A stretch of 64,000 nucleotides of DNA. Origin: Pantoea sp. IMH (GTDB lineage Bacteria; Pseudomonadota; Gammaproteobacteria; Enterobacterales; Enterobacteriaceae). The translations under genes and the position numbers were made by a program. The stretch is from assembly GCF_000599885.1 (NCBI RefSeq), contig NZ_JFGT01000002.1:806001-870000 (forward strand). The letters run 5' to 3'. The stretch's first letter is position 1, and each line of letters begins with the position of its first letter. Shown here piece by piece: positions 1 to 11,608 of the stretch. The notes under the pieces are model-generated. The model was not told the origin of the DNA. It did not search any database and was given only the letters and a program-made list of their open reading frames with translations.

Positions 1-1065
1 GTACTGGAGTTTCGTTTTTTCACTCAGCAGCGCCAGCAGCCTTTCATCGCGGCAAAGCCGGCCATATTGCTCAACGATCTGCGGCGTGTTGACCGTCAGT
101 TCAAAATGCTTTTGCAGCGCTTCGGCGAGCGGCAGCGTCAGCTCGTTCACCTGTACGCTTTCATCGCCTTTCAGCCAGACCAGCCCGACCAGTTCCTCCA
201 CCAGCGCCGGATCGTTTTCATACCAGACGCCCAGTGCGTCACCGGGACGATAGCGCAGAACGGCATCGCCAAGATCAATTTCGATATGGCGCACGTCCTT
301 GTCGGAACCGCGTCCGGTGATTTTCTGGTTCACCGCCAGGCTGGCGGTCAGCGGCGCTTCTTTGGTGTAGGGCGTGCTGAACACTTCGTTGACGCTGCCC
401 GCCGCGTTACTCAGCGTCTGCGCCGGTGCCGCATCGGGCACGCGAGCTTTCAGGATTTCAACAATCTGTTTGCGCCACGCTTCCGCTTCTGCTGCATATT
501 CGACGTCGGCATCCACGCGGGCCAGCAGACGTTCACCGCCCAGCTCGCCCAGCTTGTTATCAAAGTCTTTGCCCGCCTGGCTGAAAAATTCGTAAGAGGT
601 ATCGCCAAGGCCAAAGACCGCAAAAGCAGTAGCGTCGAGTTTAGGCGCCTTCTTCGACATCAGAAACTTATGCAGCGCCACCGCTTCTTCCGGCGGATCG
701 CCTTCTCCCTGTGTGGAAGTGACAACGATCAGCAGTTTTTCCTGTGCGATCTGCTTAAATTTATAATCGCCAGCGTTGACCAGATTCACGTTCAGCTTTG
801 CCGCCAGCAGGTCATCACGAAGCTGTTCCGCCAGACGACGGGCGTTCCCCGTTTGTGAGGCGGAAAGTAGCGTGATCGAAGGGGCTTCAGCCTGCGCCGG
901 CACCTGAGCGACAGCGCTACCGGGCGCCTGATTGACCATGCCCCAGAAATAGCCGGAAAGCCAGGCGAGCTGGGTCGTCGAAAAATCACCGGTGGCCGCC
1001 TGCAAGCGGGCAAGCTGTTCCGGATTAAGCGGAAGCAGTGAACCTGGGGGTACCTGAGTCGTCAT
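1..1065 (-). CDS. cysJ: Sulfite reductase [NADPH] flavoprotein alpha-component, N-terminal part (cut by window edge)
   Basis: CysJ passes electrons from NADPH through FAD and FMN to the CysI hemoprotein, which reduces sulfite to sulfide in cysteine synthesis. The ATG at 1065 opens a frame of 355 codons that stays open to base 1; the family is about 600 residues, so the FAD/NADPH reductase end lies outside the window. Visible are the FMN-binding flavodoxin loop [11 protein letters not shown] (residues 70-80), the [12 protein letters not shown] loop further on, and the beginning of the FAD-binding domain (GDALGVWYE). The sequence begins [22 protein letters not shown], typical of the family. It is divergent from queD, as in E. 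coli. Regulation by CysB is known for the family, not shown here. Confidence 0.97.
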   Translation of the reverse strand, partial: MTTQVPPGSLLPLNPEQLARLQAATGDFSTTQLAWLSGYFWGMVNQAPGSAVAQVPAQAEAPSITLLSASQTGNARRLAEQLRDDLLAAKLNVNLVNAGDYKFKQIAQEKLLIVVTSTQGEGDPPEEAVALHKFLMSKKAPKLDATAFAVFGLGDTSYEFFSQAGKDFDNKLGELGGERLLARVDADVEYAAEAEAWRKQIVEILKARVPDAAPAQTLSNAAGSVNEVFSTPYTKEAPLTASLAVNQKITGRGSDKDVRHIEIDLGDAVLRYRPGDALGVWYENDPALVEELVGLVWLKGDESVQVNELTLPLAEALQKHFELTVNTPQIVEQYGRLCRDERLLALLSEKTKLQY

Positions 1066-1373
1066 TGCGTTGAGAATTCCAGTATCGGGAGCCGGGCCGT
1101 CAAGACAGCATTGTAAGCGTAGGGTAACGACTCGCCTGATAACCCTTAAATAAGGGTTGGTCATATTAAATAACCAAAAGAACTAAACAGTTTTCCGGGT
1201 AAAACCTAACAACGAAACAGATTTATTATTTCCATAACTTTCATAGAGTTAAATTTTGCAGCATGCCAGGGGGCTGGCGGCAGCCGCCCAGGAGGGGGAA
1301 ACGGATGCGTAAAAAAGGATTTTCGGGTAGACTTCGCCAGCTTTTTCCAGGAAATGAATACTGAGACCGCCAC
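1066..1373. other. cysJ-queD divergent intergenic region
   Basis: About 308 bp without a convincing gene. It must hold the cysJ promoter on the minus strand and the queD promoter on the plus strand. It contains an AT-rich inverted repeat at 1141-1158 (listed separately). The region just before queD is GC-rich, with an imperfect run gctggcggcagccgcc near 1271-1286. No RNA gene was recognised. Confidence 0.6.
1141..1158. promoter_or_regulatory. Inverted repeat upstream of cysJ, possible CysB-type site
   Basis: AACCCTTAAATAAGGGTT has 8-bp arms around a 2-bp centre, about 76 bp upstream of the cysJ start. The cysJIH promoter of enteric bacteria is activated by CysB from AT-rich half-sites in this position. 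The match to CysB is an inference from location only; the palindrome itself is seen directly. Confidence 0.3.
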
Positions 1374-1733
1374 ATGACTACCACGCTGTTTAAAGATTTT
1401 CAATTCGAGGCTGCCCACCATCTGCCTAACGTTCCCGCCGGCCATAAATGCGGTCGTCTGCACGGGCACTCCTTTCTGGTGCGGCTCGAAATCACCGGCG
1501 AAGTGAATGCGCATACCGGCTGGGTCATGGATTTTGCCGAGCTGAAAGCGGCCTTTAAGCCGGTTTACAATCGCTTGGATCATTACTATCTCAACGAGAT
1601 CCCGGGGCTTGAGAATCCGACCAGCGAAGTGCTGGCGAAATGGATTTGGGAACAGATGAAACCGGTGCTGCCGTTGCTCAGCGCGGTGATGATCAAAGAA
1701 ACCTGCACGGCTGGCTGCGTTTATAAAGGCTAA
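1374..1733 (+). CDS. queD: 6-carboxy-5,6,7,8-tetrahydropterin synthase
   Basis: QueD converts 7,8-dihydroneopterin triphosphate to 6-carboxytetrahydropterin, releasing acetaldehyde and triphosphate, the second step of queuosine/preQ1 synthesis. The 119-residue protein has the PTPS-family zinc ligands: H15 in FEAAHH, and H30 and H32 in [10 protein letters not shown]26 is the catalytic cysteine. The PTSE segment and the C-terminal ETCTAGC are also present. Its length is close to E. coli QueD (about 120). The next pathway enzyme, queE, lies 0.7 kb downstream on the other strand, with an unrelated pyrophosphatase gene between them; queF is 26 kb away. Confidence 0.97.
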   Translation: MTTTLFKDFQFEAAHHLPNVPAGHKCGRLHGHSFLVRLEITGEVNAHTGWVMDFAELKAAFKPVYNRLDHYYLNEIPGLENPTSEVLAKWIWEQMKPVLPLLSAVMIKETCTAGCVYKG

Positions 1734-1742
1734 TCCGGCTCG

Positions 1743-1762
1743 GGATCGGCCTGGGCCGATCC
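1743..1762 (+). terminator. Hairpin after queD
   Basis: GGATCGGCC and GGCCGATCC form a 9-bp perfect stem with a 2-base loop, 10 bp after the queD stop. It is followed by a C-rich rather than T-rich run (gccccctt), so it is at best a weak intrinsic terminator or an mRNA-stabilising hairpin. Confidence 0.45.
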
Positions 1763-1839
1763 GCCCCCTTCTGTCATCTTTCTGTCATCCTGCTTCACTA
1801 CGTTGTTGGCTCCTTCATTAAAGATCGAGAGAATCAACA

Positions 1840-2451
1840 ATGAAACTGGTTAAAAATCTGTCCGTTGCAGCCGTGCTGGTTGCCGCCTGCTGCCAGGCAA
1901 GCGCCATGAATATTCTGGACTTCCCCCAGCCTGAAAATAACCCTGACGAATTCTATGCGCTGACCGAAATTCCGGCCGGCAGCATGATCAAATATGAAAC
2001 CGACGCCAAAACCGGCTTTATCGTGGCTGACCGTTTCCAGTCCATGCCGGTAGCTTACCCGGCAAACTATGGATCCATTACCCAGTCTCTGGGCGGGGAT
2101 AACGATCCGCTGGATGTGATCTTTTATACCCGCGCACCGCTGGCCCCAGGCACTTTAATCAAACTGCGTCCGATAGGTGTACTGAAGATGATCGATGGCG
2201 GCGAGTCAGATGACAAGATCGTGGCCGTCCCGGCCAGTAAAATCGACCCGACCTACGATGATATACAGTCGCTGGACGATCTGCCAAAAATGGAAAAGGA
2301 GCGCCTTGAAGCCTTTTTCCGCGTTTATAAGCAGCTGCCGGAAGGCCGTAAAAAGGTCGAACTGGCGGGGTTTAACGATACGGCTGCCGCGAAAACGGAA
2401 ATCAGCGCTGCTTATCAGGCATGGAAAACAAAAGCAGCGCAAACGCCGTAA
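1840..2451 (+). CDS. Exported family I inorganic pyrophosphatase
   Basis: Predicted Mg-dependent inorganic diphosphatase of family I, which hydrolyses pyrophosphate to two phosphates. The signature DNDPLD (residues 87-92) is intact. Other active-site residues known from the E. coli enzyme can be matched: K51 and E53 in MIKYE, R65 in DRF, Y77 in YPANYG, D119, D124 and K126. Unlike the cytosolic enzyme of about 176 residues, this 203-residue protein starts with a classic Sec signal peptide: MKLVK, a hydrophobic stretch at residues 7-17, and an ASA site before M23. The mature enzyme is therefore probably periplasmic. Its stop codon abuts the stop of queE with no gap. The export assignment is an inference from sequence. 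Confidence 0.93.
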   Translation: MKLVKNLSVAAVLVAACCQASAMNILDFPQPENNPDEFYALTEIPAGSMIKYETDAKTGFIVADRFQSMPVAYPANYGSITQSLGGDNDPLDVIFYTRAPLAPGTLIKLRPIGVLKMIDGGESDDKIVAVPASKIDPTYDDIQSLDDLPKMEKERLEAFFRVYKQLPEGRKKVELAGFNDTAAAKTEISAAYQAWKTKAAQTP

Positions 2452-3123
2452 TCAGGCGATATTGAGGTACTTATGCGTCTGCATGGAGAGCCGCCAGTTA
2501 TATTTGATGCAGGTTTCAATGCAGAGTCTGGTGGCATCTTCTTTCTGGCTGATCGGCTGCAGCGCGATAATCCGCGCTTTGTCGTCATCAAGCGTATTCA
2601 GCAGCGCCTGCAGCGCCTCAATGTCCCGCTGGCGGGCGACAGGATGCTTAACCTCATCGGCCCGTACCAGCGCCTGGTTCAGTACATCATACCCGCCGCG
2701 CATATTTACCTTAGGTGAAACGGTTACCCAGGTTTTCTCGCTACAGCGCACTTCATGCGTCCCGCTCGTTTCAATCTGGCAGCTAAAGCCGTGCTGCTCC
2801 AGCGTCTGCGTCAGCGGCGTCAGATCGTAAATAGAAGGTTCACCACCGGTGATCACTACGTGGCGGGCCGTCCAGCCGTGGGTGCGAATAGTGCTTAACA
2901 GCGCAGCGGCATCGGCATTTCCCCAGGCATCCGTTTCCACGGTTTTCAGCAGAATATCGCCCAGCGACGTCTCCCGATCGGCCAGCTTATCCCACGTGTG
3001 TTTGGTGTCACACCAGCTACAGCCCACCGGGCATCCCTGAAGGCGGATAAAAATTGCCGGCACGCCGGTATAAAACCCTTCGCCCTGCAACGTCTGGAAC
3101 ATTTCATTAATCGGGTACTGCAT
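2452..3123 (-). CDS. queE: 7-carboxy-7-deazaguanine synthase (radical SAM)
   Basis: QueE rearranges 6-carboxytetrahydropterin to 7-carboxy-7-deazaguanine with S-adenosylmethionine and a 4Fe-4S cluster, step three of queuosine synthesis. The cluster ligands C31, C35 and C38 are in CPVGCSWC, the variant CX3CX2C spacing typical of QueE. The GGEPS motif of radical SAM enzymes follows around residue 90. The start is the ATG at 3123 (MQYPINEMFQTLQGEG), as in E. coli; a GTG codon just upstream at 3126 would add only one residue. The length of 223 residues is normal. It converges directly on the pyrophosphatase gene. Confidence 0.97.
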   Translation of the reverse strand: MQYPINEMFQTLQGEGFYTGVPAIFIRLQGCPVGCSWCDTKHTWDKLADRETSLGDILLKTVETDAWGNADAAALLSTIRTHGWTARHVVITGGEPSIYDLTPLTQTLEQHGFSCQIETSGTHEVRCSEKTWVTVSPKVNMRGGYDVLNQALVRADEVKHPVARQRDIEALQALLNTLDDDKARIIALQPISQKEDATRLCIETCIKYNWRLSMQTHKYLNIA

Positions 3124-3317
3124 CACTTTCTCGACCGGGAGTTAAATTAAGGGCGCAGAGTATGGCAGATCGGACCGGCATTACCAACTCGCTTTGTGTG
3201 GCAGGATACGTCAGAGAAAGTGCCGGACAGGCTGCAATTCTGCAAACATTAGATTGCTAGCAATCCTGATTTGACTATGATGAACAGTCACTAAGCCACA
3301 GGAACAAGGGACTCACC

Positions 3318-4715
3318 GTGCACACTTCAGAAAAAAGCCGCAGACACTTTCTTTCTCACAGCGCCCGGTTAACTGCCGGTGGCGCGTTGTTAGCTTCCGG
3401 CATGGCCAGCACTGCCACCGCCAGCTCAACCGGTAGCCGGCCTATCTGTGAGGAGGCGCCAGCCGTTAGATCCATCACCGCTTCACACTATCAGTTGCGT
3501 AATGTTCGTCTTGAAGAGGGCTTTGAGCGTGAAGGCGAAACGACAATCGCGACAAAAACCGCGCTTTACGATCTGGAAATTAACCAGGGGAAAATTACCG
3601 CCATTGAGCCGGTAAAAAATCGCCTTAAGGGCACGTTACCTGCCTTTGACGCGCAGGGATTACTGCTGCTGCCCGCCACCCGTGATATGCATATCCATCT
3701 GGATAAAACCTTTTACGGCGGCCCCTGGGAAGCCCCGCGTCCCAGAAAAGGCAAAACCATTATGGATATGATCGCCCGCGAACAGACGATCATTCCCCGG
3801 CTGTTACCTGATTCCGTTCAGCATGCAGAAGCCCTTATCGCGCTGCTGCAGGCGAAGGGCACCACCGTCGCCCGCAGCCACTGCAATATCGATCCGGTCA
3901 GCGGGCTGAAAAGCCTGGAGCATTTACAGACTGCACTGCAAAAACATCAGCAGGATTTCAGCTGTGAGATCGTCGCCTTTCCCCAGCACGGTCTGCTGCA
4001 TTCCAACGTGGATGGCCTGATGCGCGAAGCGATGCAGATGGGCGTGCAGTATGTTGGTGGGCTTGATCCCACTAACGTCGATGGCGCGATGGAAAAATCG
4101 CTGGATGCCATGTTCCGCATTGCGCTGGATATGCATAAAGGCGTCGATATTCATCTGCATGAAACCTCGCCTGCCGGCATTGCCGCCGTGAAATATATGA
4201 TCAAAACCGTCGCGCAGAACCCACAGCTGAAAGGAAAGGTCACGCTGAGTCACGGCTTCGCCCTCTCCGTTATGGCGGATGATGAGCTGGAAGAGGTTAT
4301 AAATGGGCTGGCAGAACAGCAATTCTCCGTGGCGTCTACCGTGCCGATTGGCAAAAGATCGATGCCGCTACCGCAACTGAGTGAAAAAGGGATTCTGGTG
4401 ATGACCGGTACCGACAGCGTTATCGATCACTGGTCGCCCTTTGGCACGGGCAGCATGCTGGAGAAAGCGAATCTGTATGCCCAGCTTTATGGCAATATCG
4501 ACGAATTCAGCCTGAGCCGGTCGCTGGCGATCGCCACCGGGAATATTTTACCGCTCAGCGATACCGGCGAACGACAGTGGCCGGTCCTGAATTCGCCAGC
4601 AGAAATGATGCTGGTCTCGGCCAGCTGTTCTGCCGAAGCGGTAGCCCGTCTTTCTGACGTGCGCGCCACTTTCCACCAGGGCAGGCTGGTCTCGGGCGCG
4701 GTAAGCAAGGCGTAA
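3318..4715 (+). CDS. Tat-targeted amidohydrolase, cytosine-deaminase (CodA) like
   Basis: Metal-dependent hydrolase of the amidohydrolase superfamily, closest in motif pattern to CodA-type deaminases. Metal ligands can be placed: H125 and H127 in HIHLD, H279/H281 with E282 in DIHLHET, H312 in SHG, and D366 in the TGTDSVIDHW segment, which parallels the CodA GHDDVFDPW stretch. The N-terminus carries a twin-arginine signal (SRRHFL at residues 7-12, then a hydrophobic stretch and an Ala-rich c-region to about residue 36), implying export of the folded, metal-loaded enzyme. The start is the GTG at 3318 with an AAGGGA ribosome site. The substrate is unknown; cytosine is only one possibility. It sits alone between queE and eno. 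Confidence 0.85.
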   Translation: MHTSEKSRRHFLSHSARLTAGGALLASGMASTATASSTGSRPICEEAPAVRSITASHYQLRNVRLEEGFEREGETTIATKTALYDLEINQGKITAIEPVKNRLKGTLPAFDAQGLLLLPATRDMHIHLDKTFYGGPWEAPRPRKGKTIMDMIAREQTIIPRLLPDSVQHAEALIALLQAKGTTVARSHCNIDPVSGLKSLEHLQTALQKHQQDFSCEIVAFPQHGLLHSNVDGLMREAMQMGVQYVGGLDPTNVDGAMEKSLDAMFRIALDMHKGVDIHLHETSPAGIAAVKYMIKTVAQNPQLKGKVTLSHGFALSVMADDELEEVINGLAEQQFSVASTVPIGKRSMPLPQLSEKGILVMTGTDSVIDHWSPFGTGSMLEKANLYAQLYGNIDEFSLSRSLAIATGNILPLSDTGERQWPVLNSPAEMMLVSASCSAEAVARLSDVRATFHQGRLVSGAVSKA

Positions 4716-4717
4716 AA

Positions 4718-4749
4718 AAGCCAGGCCCGGATCAACCGGTGCCTGGCTT
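4718..4749 (-). terminator. Intrinsic terminator after eno
   Basis: AAGCCAGGC and GCCTGGCTT form a 9-bp stem, extended internally by CCGG/CCGG. Read on the minus strand it is followed by six Ts, so it terminates eno transcripts. The same hairpin lies 2 bp beyond the stop of the convergent amidohydrolase gene and may also serve it. Confidence 0.75.
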
Positions 4750-4767
4750 ATTAACAGCGCAGATTAT

Positions 4768-4786
4768 CCGGCCCTTAGCGGGCCGG
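4768..4786 (-). terminator. GC-rich hairpin between eno and its terminator
   Basis: CCGGCCC and GGGCCGG form a 7-bp stem around ttagc, 12 bp after the eno stop codon. It has no T-run of its own and may act as an mRNA 3' stabiliser ahead of the terminator at 4718-4749. Confidence 0.4.
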
Positions 4787-4798
4787 GGAATCAGGCGA

Positions 4799-6115
<1,317 letters not shown>

Positions 6116-6268
6116 TTATCTTAAACTCAGACAAACTACGCACAGCCCCCTTCATCTTCCGATCGACAAGCCTGCTGGCTGCCTTTCATCCCCCGCAAGC
6201 GCCGGGGATTTACCGATGACCGTCTGAATGTGACGGTGTCAGGAGGTCGTGCGCCGTTATGAAAATAC

Positions 6269-8243
<1,975 letters not shown>

Positions 8244-9035
8244 TCAGCCGCCCACTTCTTCAGATTTGACCTGCTGCCATGCCTCTTCCATCTGCTCAAG
8301 CGTGGCCTGCTTCATTGCCAGTCCCCGGGCGGCAATAATCCGCTCAACCTCGCGGAAACGGCGCTCAAATTTGTCATTCGCCTTCTGCAACGCGGTTTCC
8401 GCTTTACTGCCGAGGTGACGAGAAAGATTGACCGTTGCGAACAGCAGATCGCCAATTTCTTCCTCCAGCTTTTGCGGATCGATGACCGCCTGCCGCGCTT
8501 CGTGCATCACCTCGTCGATCTCTTCATGAACTTTATCCAGCACCGGACCGAGGGTCGTCCAGTCAAAACCAACATTGCTGCACCGCTTCTGAATTTTATG
8601 GGCACGCATCAGTGCGGGAAGCGCGCGGGGAATGTCATCCAGCGCGGAATGCTGCGCTTTATCTGCCCGCTCCTGCGTTTTAATCGCTTCCCAGTTCACC
8701 AGCACCGCTTTACTGTCACTGACCTCGGCGTCGCCAAAGATATGAGGATGACGGCGCTCCAGCTTATCGCTGATGGTCTGACAAACCGCATTAAAGTCAA
8801 AGCGCCCTTCTTCCTGCGCCATCTGGGCATAAAAGACCACCTGAAACAGCAGATCGCCCAGTTCGCCCTGCAGATCGTCAAAATCTTCGCGGCTGATGGC
8901 GTCCAGCACTTCATAGGTTTCTTCAAGGGTGTAAGGCGCGATGCTGGCAAAGGTCTGCTCACGATCCCAGGGACAGCCTTTTTGCGGATCGCGCAGGGTT
9001 TTCATGATGCCCAGCAGGCGATCGATAGCGTTCAT
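8244..9035 (-). CDS. mazG: Nucleoside triphosphate pyrophosphohydrolase
   Basis: MazG hydrolyses (d)NTPs to NMP and pyrophosphate, and in E. coli moderates the effects of ppGpp during starvation. The start is set at the ATG at 9035 (MNAIDRLLGIMKTLRDPQKGCPWD), matching E. coli; the open frame continues 68 codons upstream but that stretch is not MazG-like. The 263-residue protein shows the two tandem MazG domains. The catalytic EExxE motif is in YTLEETYEVLDA, with the ELGDLLFQ helix following it; the second copy is EEIDEVMHEARQ and EEIGDLLFATVN. It lies downstream of relA, but the mazE and mazF genes found between them in E. coli are absent. Confidence 0.97.
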   Translation of the reverse strand: MNAIDRLLGIMKTLRDPQKGCPWDREQTFASIAPYTLEETYEVLDAISREDFDDLQGELGDLLFQVVFYAQMAQEEGRFDFNAVCQTISDKLERRHPHIFGDAEVSDSKAVLVNWEAIKTQERADKAQHSALDDIPRALPALMRAHKIQKRCSNVGFDWTTLGPVLDKVHEEIDEVMHEARQAVIDPQKLEEEIGDLLFATVNLSRHLGSKAETALQKANDKFERRFREVERIIAARGLAMKQATLEQMEEAWQQVKSEEVGG

Positions 9036-9347
9036 AACAGCGTCCATTTCGGAAGAGAAATAAACCCTGACTATACGGCATGATAAAGCAAAATTCATGG
9101 GGGAAATGGGGAAGGCTTTTACGATTGGTAAACAGCCTGAACGCAGCGTCAGTGGCCCAGGCGGTTTTATCTCACCGTCAGGCAATCCATGCGCGAACTC
9201 AGAAAGGTGTGCCATGGCGAGCGAAGCCAGCACCAGCAACGTCGCGCGGCCCTCAGGAGATCTTTTCCTGAGGGCCGACCCAGATCGCTACTCAGAAGTG
9301 AACGCTACGCCGGCGCAAACCTGCCGGTAAGTCGCCAGCGGAACGAA
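9036..9347. other. mazG-relA intergenic region lacking mazEF
   Basis: 312 bp in the place where E. coli carries the mazE-mazF toxin-antitoxin genes. No open frame resembling MazE or MazF is seen on either strand. The only clear structure is the hairpin at 9250-9279. Confidence 0.6.
9250..9279. terminator. Hairpin between relA and mazG
   Basis: CGGCCCTCAGGA and TCCTGAGGGCCG form a long near-perfect stem around a short AT-rich loop (gatctttt), about 70 bp after the relA stop. There is no T-run on either side, so efficient intrinsic termination is doubtful. Confidence 0.45.
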
Positions 9348-11576
9348 TCAGTGCAGCCTTCTGGCGTCGATGATATCGGGCACCTGGTTTAACCGGGCCA
9401 GCACACGGCCAAGAACCTGATGATTATAAATTTCAATATCCATATCGATCGTCGCCAGCTGTTTTTTGGTATCGCTGCGGCTGGAGACGCCAAGCACGTT
9501 CACTTTCTCATTGGCCAGAATCGTGGTGATATCCCGCAGCAGTCCGCTACGATCGTTGGCGGTCACGCGCACCACCAGCGAATAGCCGCTGGAGTAACTT
9601 TCGCCCCAGACGGCATCAACAATACGCTCCGGCGCGTGGGAGATCAGTTCGCTGAGCTGATCGCAGTCGGCGCGGTGGATTGAGATCCCACGGCCCTGGG
9701 TGATGAAGCCGACGATGTTATCGCCAGGGATCGGCTGACAGCAGCGGGCAATATGGTGCATCAGGTTACCGACACCTTCCACCACCACCCGGCCACTCTC
9801 TTTACTGCGTGGCGCGGTCGATTTCTGCGTAAGCTGGCGCAGGGCTTCACGATCTTCCTCTTCGGCGCTCGGCTTGTTCAGCTTCGATTGCAGGAAGTTA
9901 ATCATCTGATTAAGGCGAATATCGCCGCCGCCAATCGCCGCCAGCAGCTCATCAAGCGAGTTGACGTTATAGCGCGGCAGCAGCAGTTTTTCCGCCTCTT
10001 TCAGGCTGATATCCAGCTGATCAAGCTCGCTGTCCAGGATCTGTCTGCCCGCCGCGATATTCTTATCGCGATCCTGTTTGCGGAACCAGGCGTGAATTTT
10101 AGACCGCCCGCGGCTGGTTGTGATGTAGCCGAGGTTAGGGTTCAGCCAGTCACGGCTTGGGTTGGGCTGCTTCTGGGTGATGATATCAATCTGATCGCCC
10201 ATCTGGAGCTGATAGGTAAAGGGCACGATGCGGCCACCCACCTTGGCACCAATGCAGCGGTGGCCGATATCGCTGTGAATATGGTAAGCGAAATCAAGCG
10301 GTGTCGATCCGGCAGGCAGATCGACCACGTCGCCTTTCGGGGTAAACACGTAAACGCGATCGTCAAAGACCTGGCTGCGGACCTCATCGAGCATTTCGCC
10401 GGAATCGGCCATCTCTTCCTGCCAGGCGATCAGCTTACGTAGCCAGGCGATACGCTCTTCATGGCCCGATGCGCCACGTGCGCTGCCGCCGCTGGCACCT
10501 TCTTTGTATTTCCAGTGCGCGGCCACGCCCAGCTCCGCATCCTCATGCATCTGACGAGTACGGATCTGGATCTCAACGGTTTTCCCATCCGGGCCAAGCA
10601 CAACGGTATGGATCGACTGATAGCCGTTCGGCTTCGGGTTCGCCACATAGTCATCAAATTCGCTGGGCAGATGGCGATAGAGCGTGTGGACGATGCCGAG
10701 CGCACCGTAGCAGTCCTGGAGACGTTCGGCCACGATACGCACCGCGCGTACGTCGAACAGTTCATCGAACGACAGCGCTTTCTTCTGCATCTTGCGCCAG
10801 ATGCTGTAGATATGTTTCGGCCGTCCATACACTTCGGCCTTCACGCCTTCTTTCACGATCTCCGTGCGCAATGACTGAACGAAGGTGTCGATATATTCCT
10901 CACGATCGATGCGACGCTCGTGCAGGAGTTTAGCGATGCGCTTATATTCTTCGGGGTGCAGATAGCGGAAGCAGAAATCTTCCAGCTCCCATTTGAGCTG
11001 GCCAATACCCAGACGGTTAGCCAGCGGCGCATAGATATTGGTACATTCTTTTGCAGCCAGTACACGCTCATCTTCCGGCGCGTCTTTCACTTCCCGCAGG
11101 TGGGCAATACGCTCGGCCAGTTTGATGACCACGCAGCGGAAATCTTCCACCATCGCCAGCAGCATACGCCTGACGTTATCGACCTGCTCGGAGGCCATCG
11201 AATCATTATGGGTGGCTTTCAGCTGCCGGATGGCGTCCATATCGCGCACGCCGTGCACCAGCGAAACGATAGCCGTACCGAATTTTTCTTCCAGCACGGC
11301 TTCCGGCGTGACGCCCGCATCGGCAAGGGGGAAAAGCAGCGCCGCGCGCAGGCTTTCGCTGTCCATGCTGAGCATGGAGAGAATTTCGACCATCTCAACG
11401 CCCCGCCACAGCAGCAGGGCGGCGTCAGGATGGTGCTGCGTCGCTTCTTCACAATAGCGCCAGGTGTCGGCCAGGCGTTCACATGATTGCGGGTTTGAGA
11501 TCCCCAAACTGCTGATCCATTGGTCGAGCGCAAACTCGCCAGCCGTATTCATATGTGCACTTCTTACCGCAACCAT
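9348..11576 (-). CDS. relA: GTP pyrophosphokinase, (p)ppGpp synthetase I
   Basis: RelA makes (p)ppGpp from ATP and GTP/GDP on ribosomes with uncharged tRNA, triggering the stringent response. It is 742 residues (E. coli 744). Domain order: a degenerate hydrolase domain without the HD metal motif (residues about 50-200), the synthetase domain with YGRPKHIYSIWRKMQKK and EFDDYVANPKPNGYQSIHT (about 240-350), the TGS domain (VYVFTPKGDVVDLPAGSTP, about 405-470), the zinc-finger region (GNLMHHIARCCQPIPGD) and a C-terminal ACT domain. The start MVAVRSAHMN matches E. coli. It lies 32 bp downstream of rlmD. Confidence 0.99.
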   Translation of the reverse strand: MVAVRSAHMNTAGEFALDQWISSLGISNPQSCERLADTWRYCEEATQHHPDAALLLWRGVEMVEILSMLSMDSESLRAALLFPLADAGVTPEAVLEEKFGTAIVSLVHGVRDMDAIRQLKATHNDSMASEQVDNVRRMLLAMVEDFRCVVIKLAERIAHLREVKDAPEDERVLAAKECTNIYAPLANRLGIGQLKWELEDFCFRYLHPEEYKRIAKLLHERRIDREEYIDTFVQSLRTEIVKEGVKAEVYGRPKHIYSIWRKMQKKALSFDELFDVRAVRIVAERLQDCYGALGIVHTLYRHLPSEFDDYVANPKPNGYQSIHTVVLGPDGKTVEIQIRTRQMHEDAELGVAAHWKYKEGASGGSARGASGHEERIAWLRKLIAWQEEMADSGEMLDEVRSQVFDDRVYVFTPKGDVVDLPAGSTPLDFAYHIHSDIGHRCIGAKVGGRIVPFTYQLQMGDQIDIITQKQPNPSRDWLNPNLGYITTSRGRSKIHAWFRKQDRDKNIAAGRQILDSELDQLDISLKEAEKLLLPRYNVNSLDELLAAIGGGDIRLNQMINFLQSKLNKPSAEEEDREALRQLTQKSTAPRSKESGRVVVEGVGNLMHHIARCCQPIPGDNIVGFITQGRGISIHRADCDQLSELISHAPERIVDAVWGESYSSGYSLVVRVTANDRSGLLRDITTILANEKVNVLGVSSRSDTKKQLATIDMDIEIYNHQVLGRVLARLNQVPDIIDARRLH

Positions 11577-11608
11577 AACCTCTCCTGGCGTAGCTCCCGC
11601 AGCGGGGA

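Noticed and set aside
67..858. 263-codon plus-strand frame at the left edge
   Set aside because: It is antisense to cysJ, whose flavodoxin motifs are clear on the minus strand; long antisense frames are common in GC-biased coding DNA.
9036..9239. 68 extra N-terminal codons in frame with mazG
   Set aside because: MazG similarity begins at MNAIDRLL (9035); the extension spans the mazG leader and has no family resemblance.
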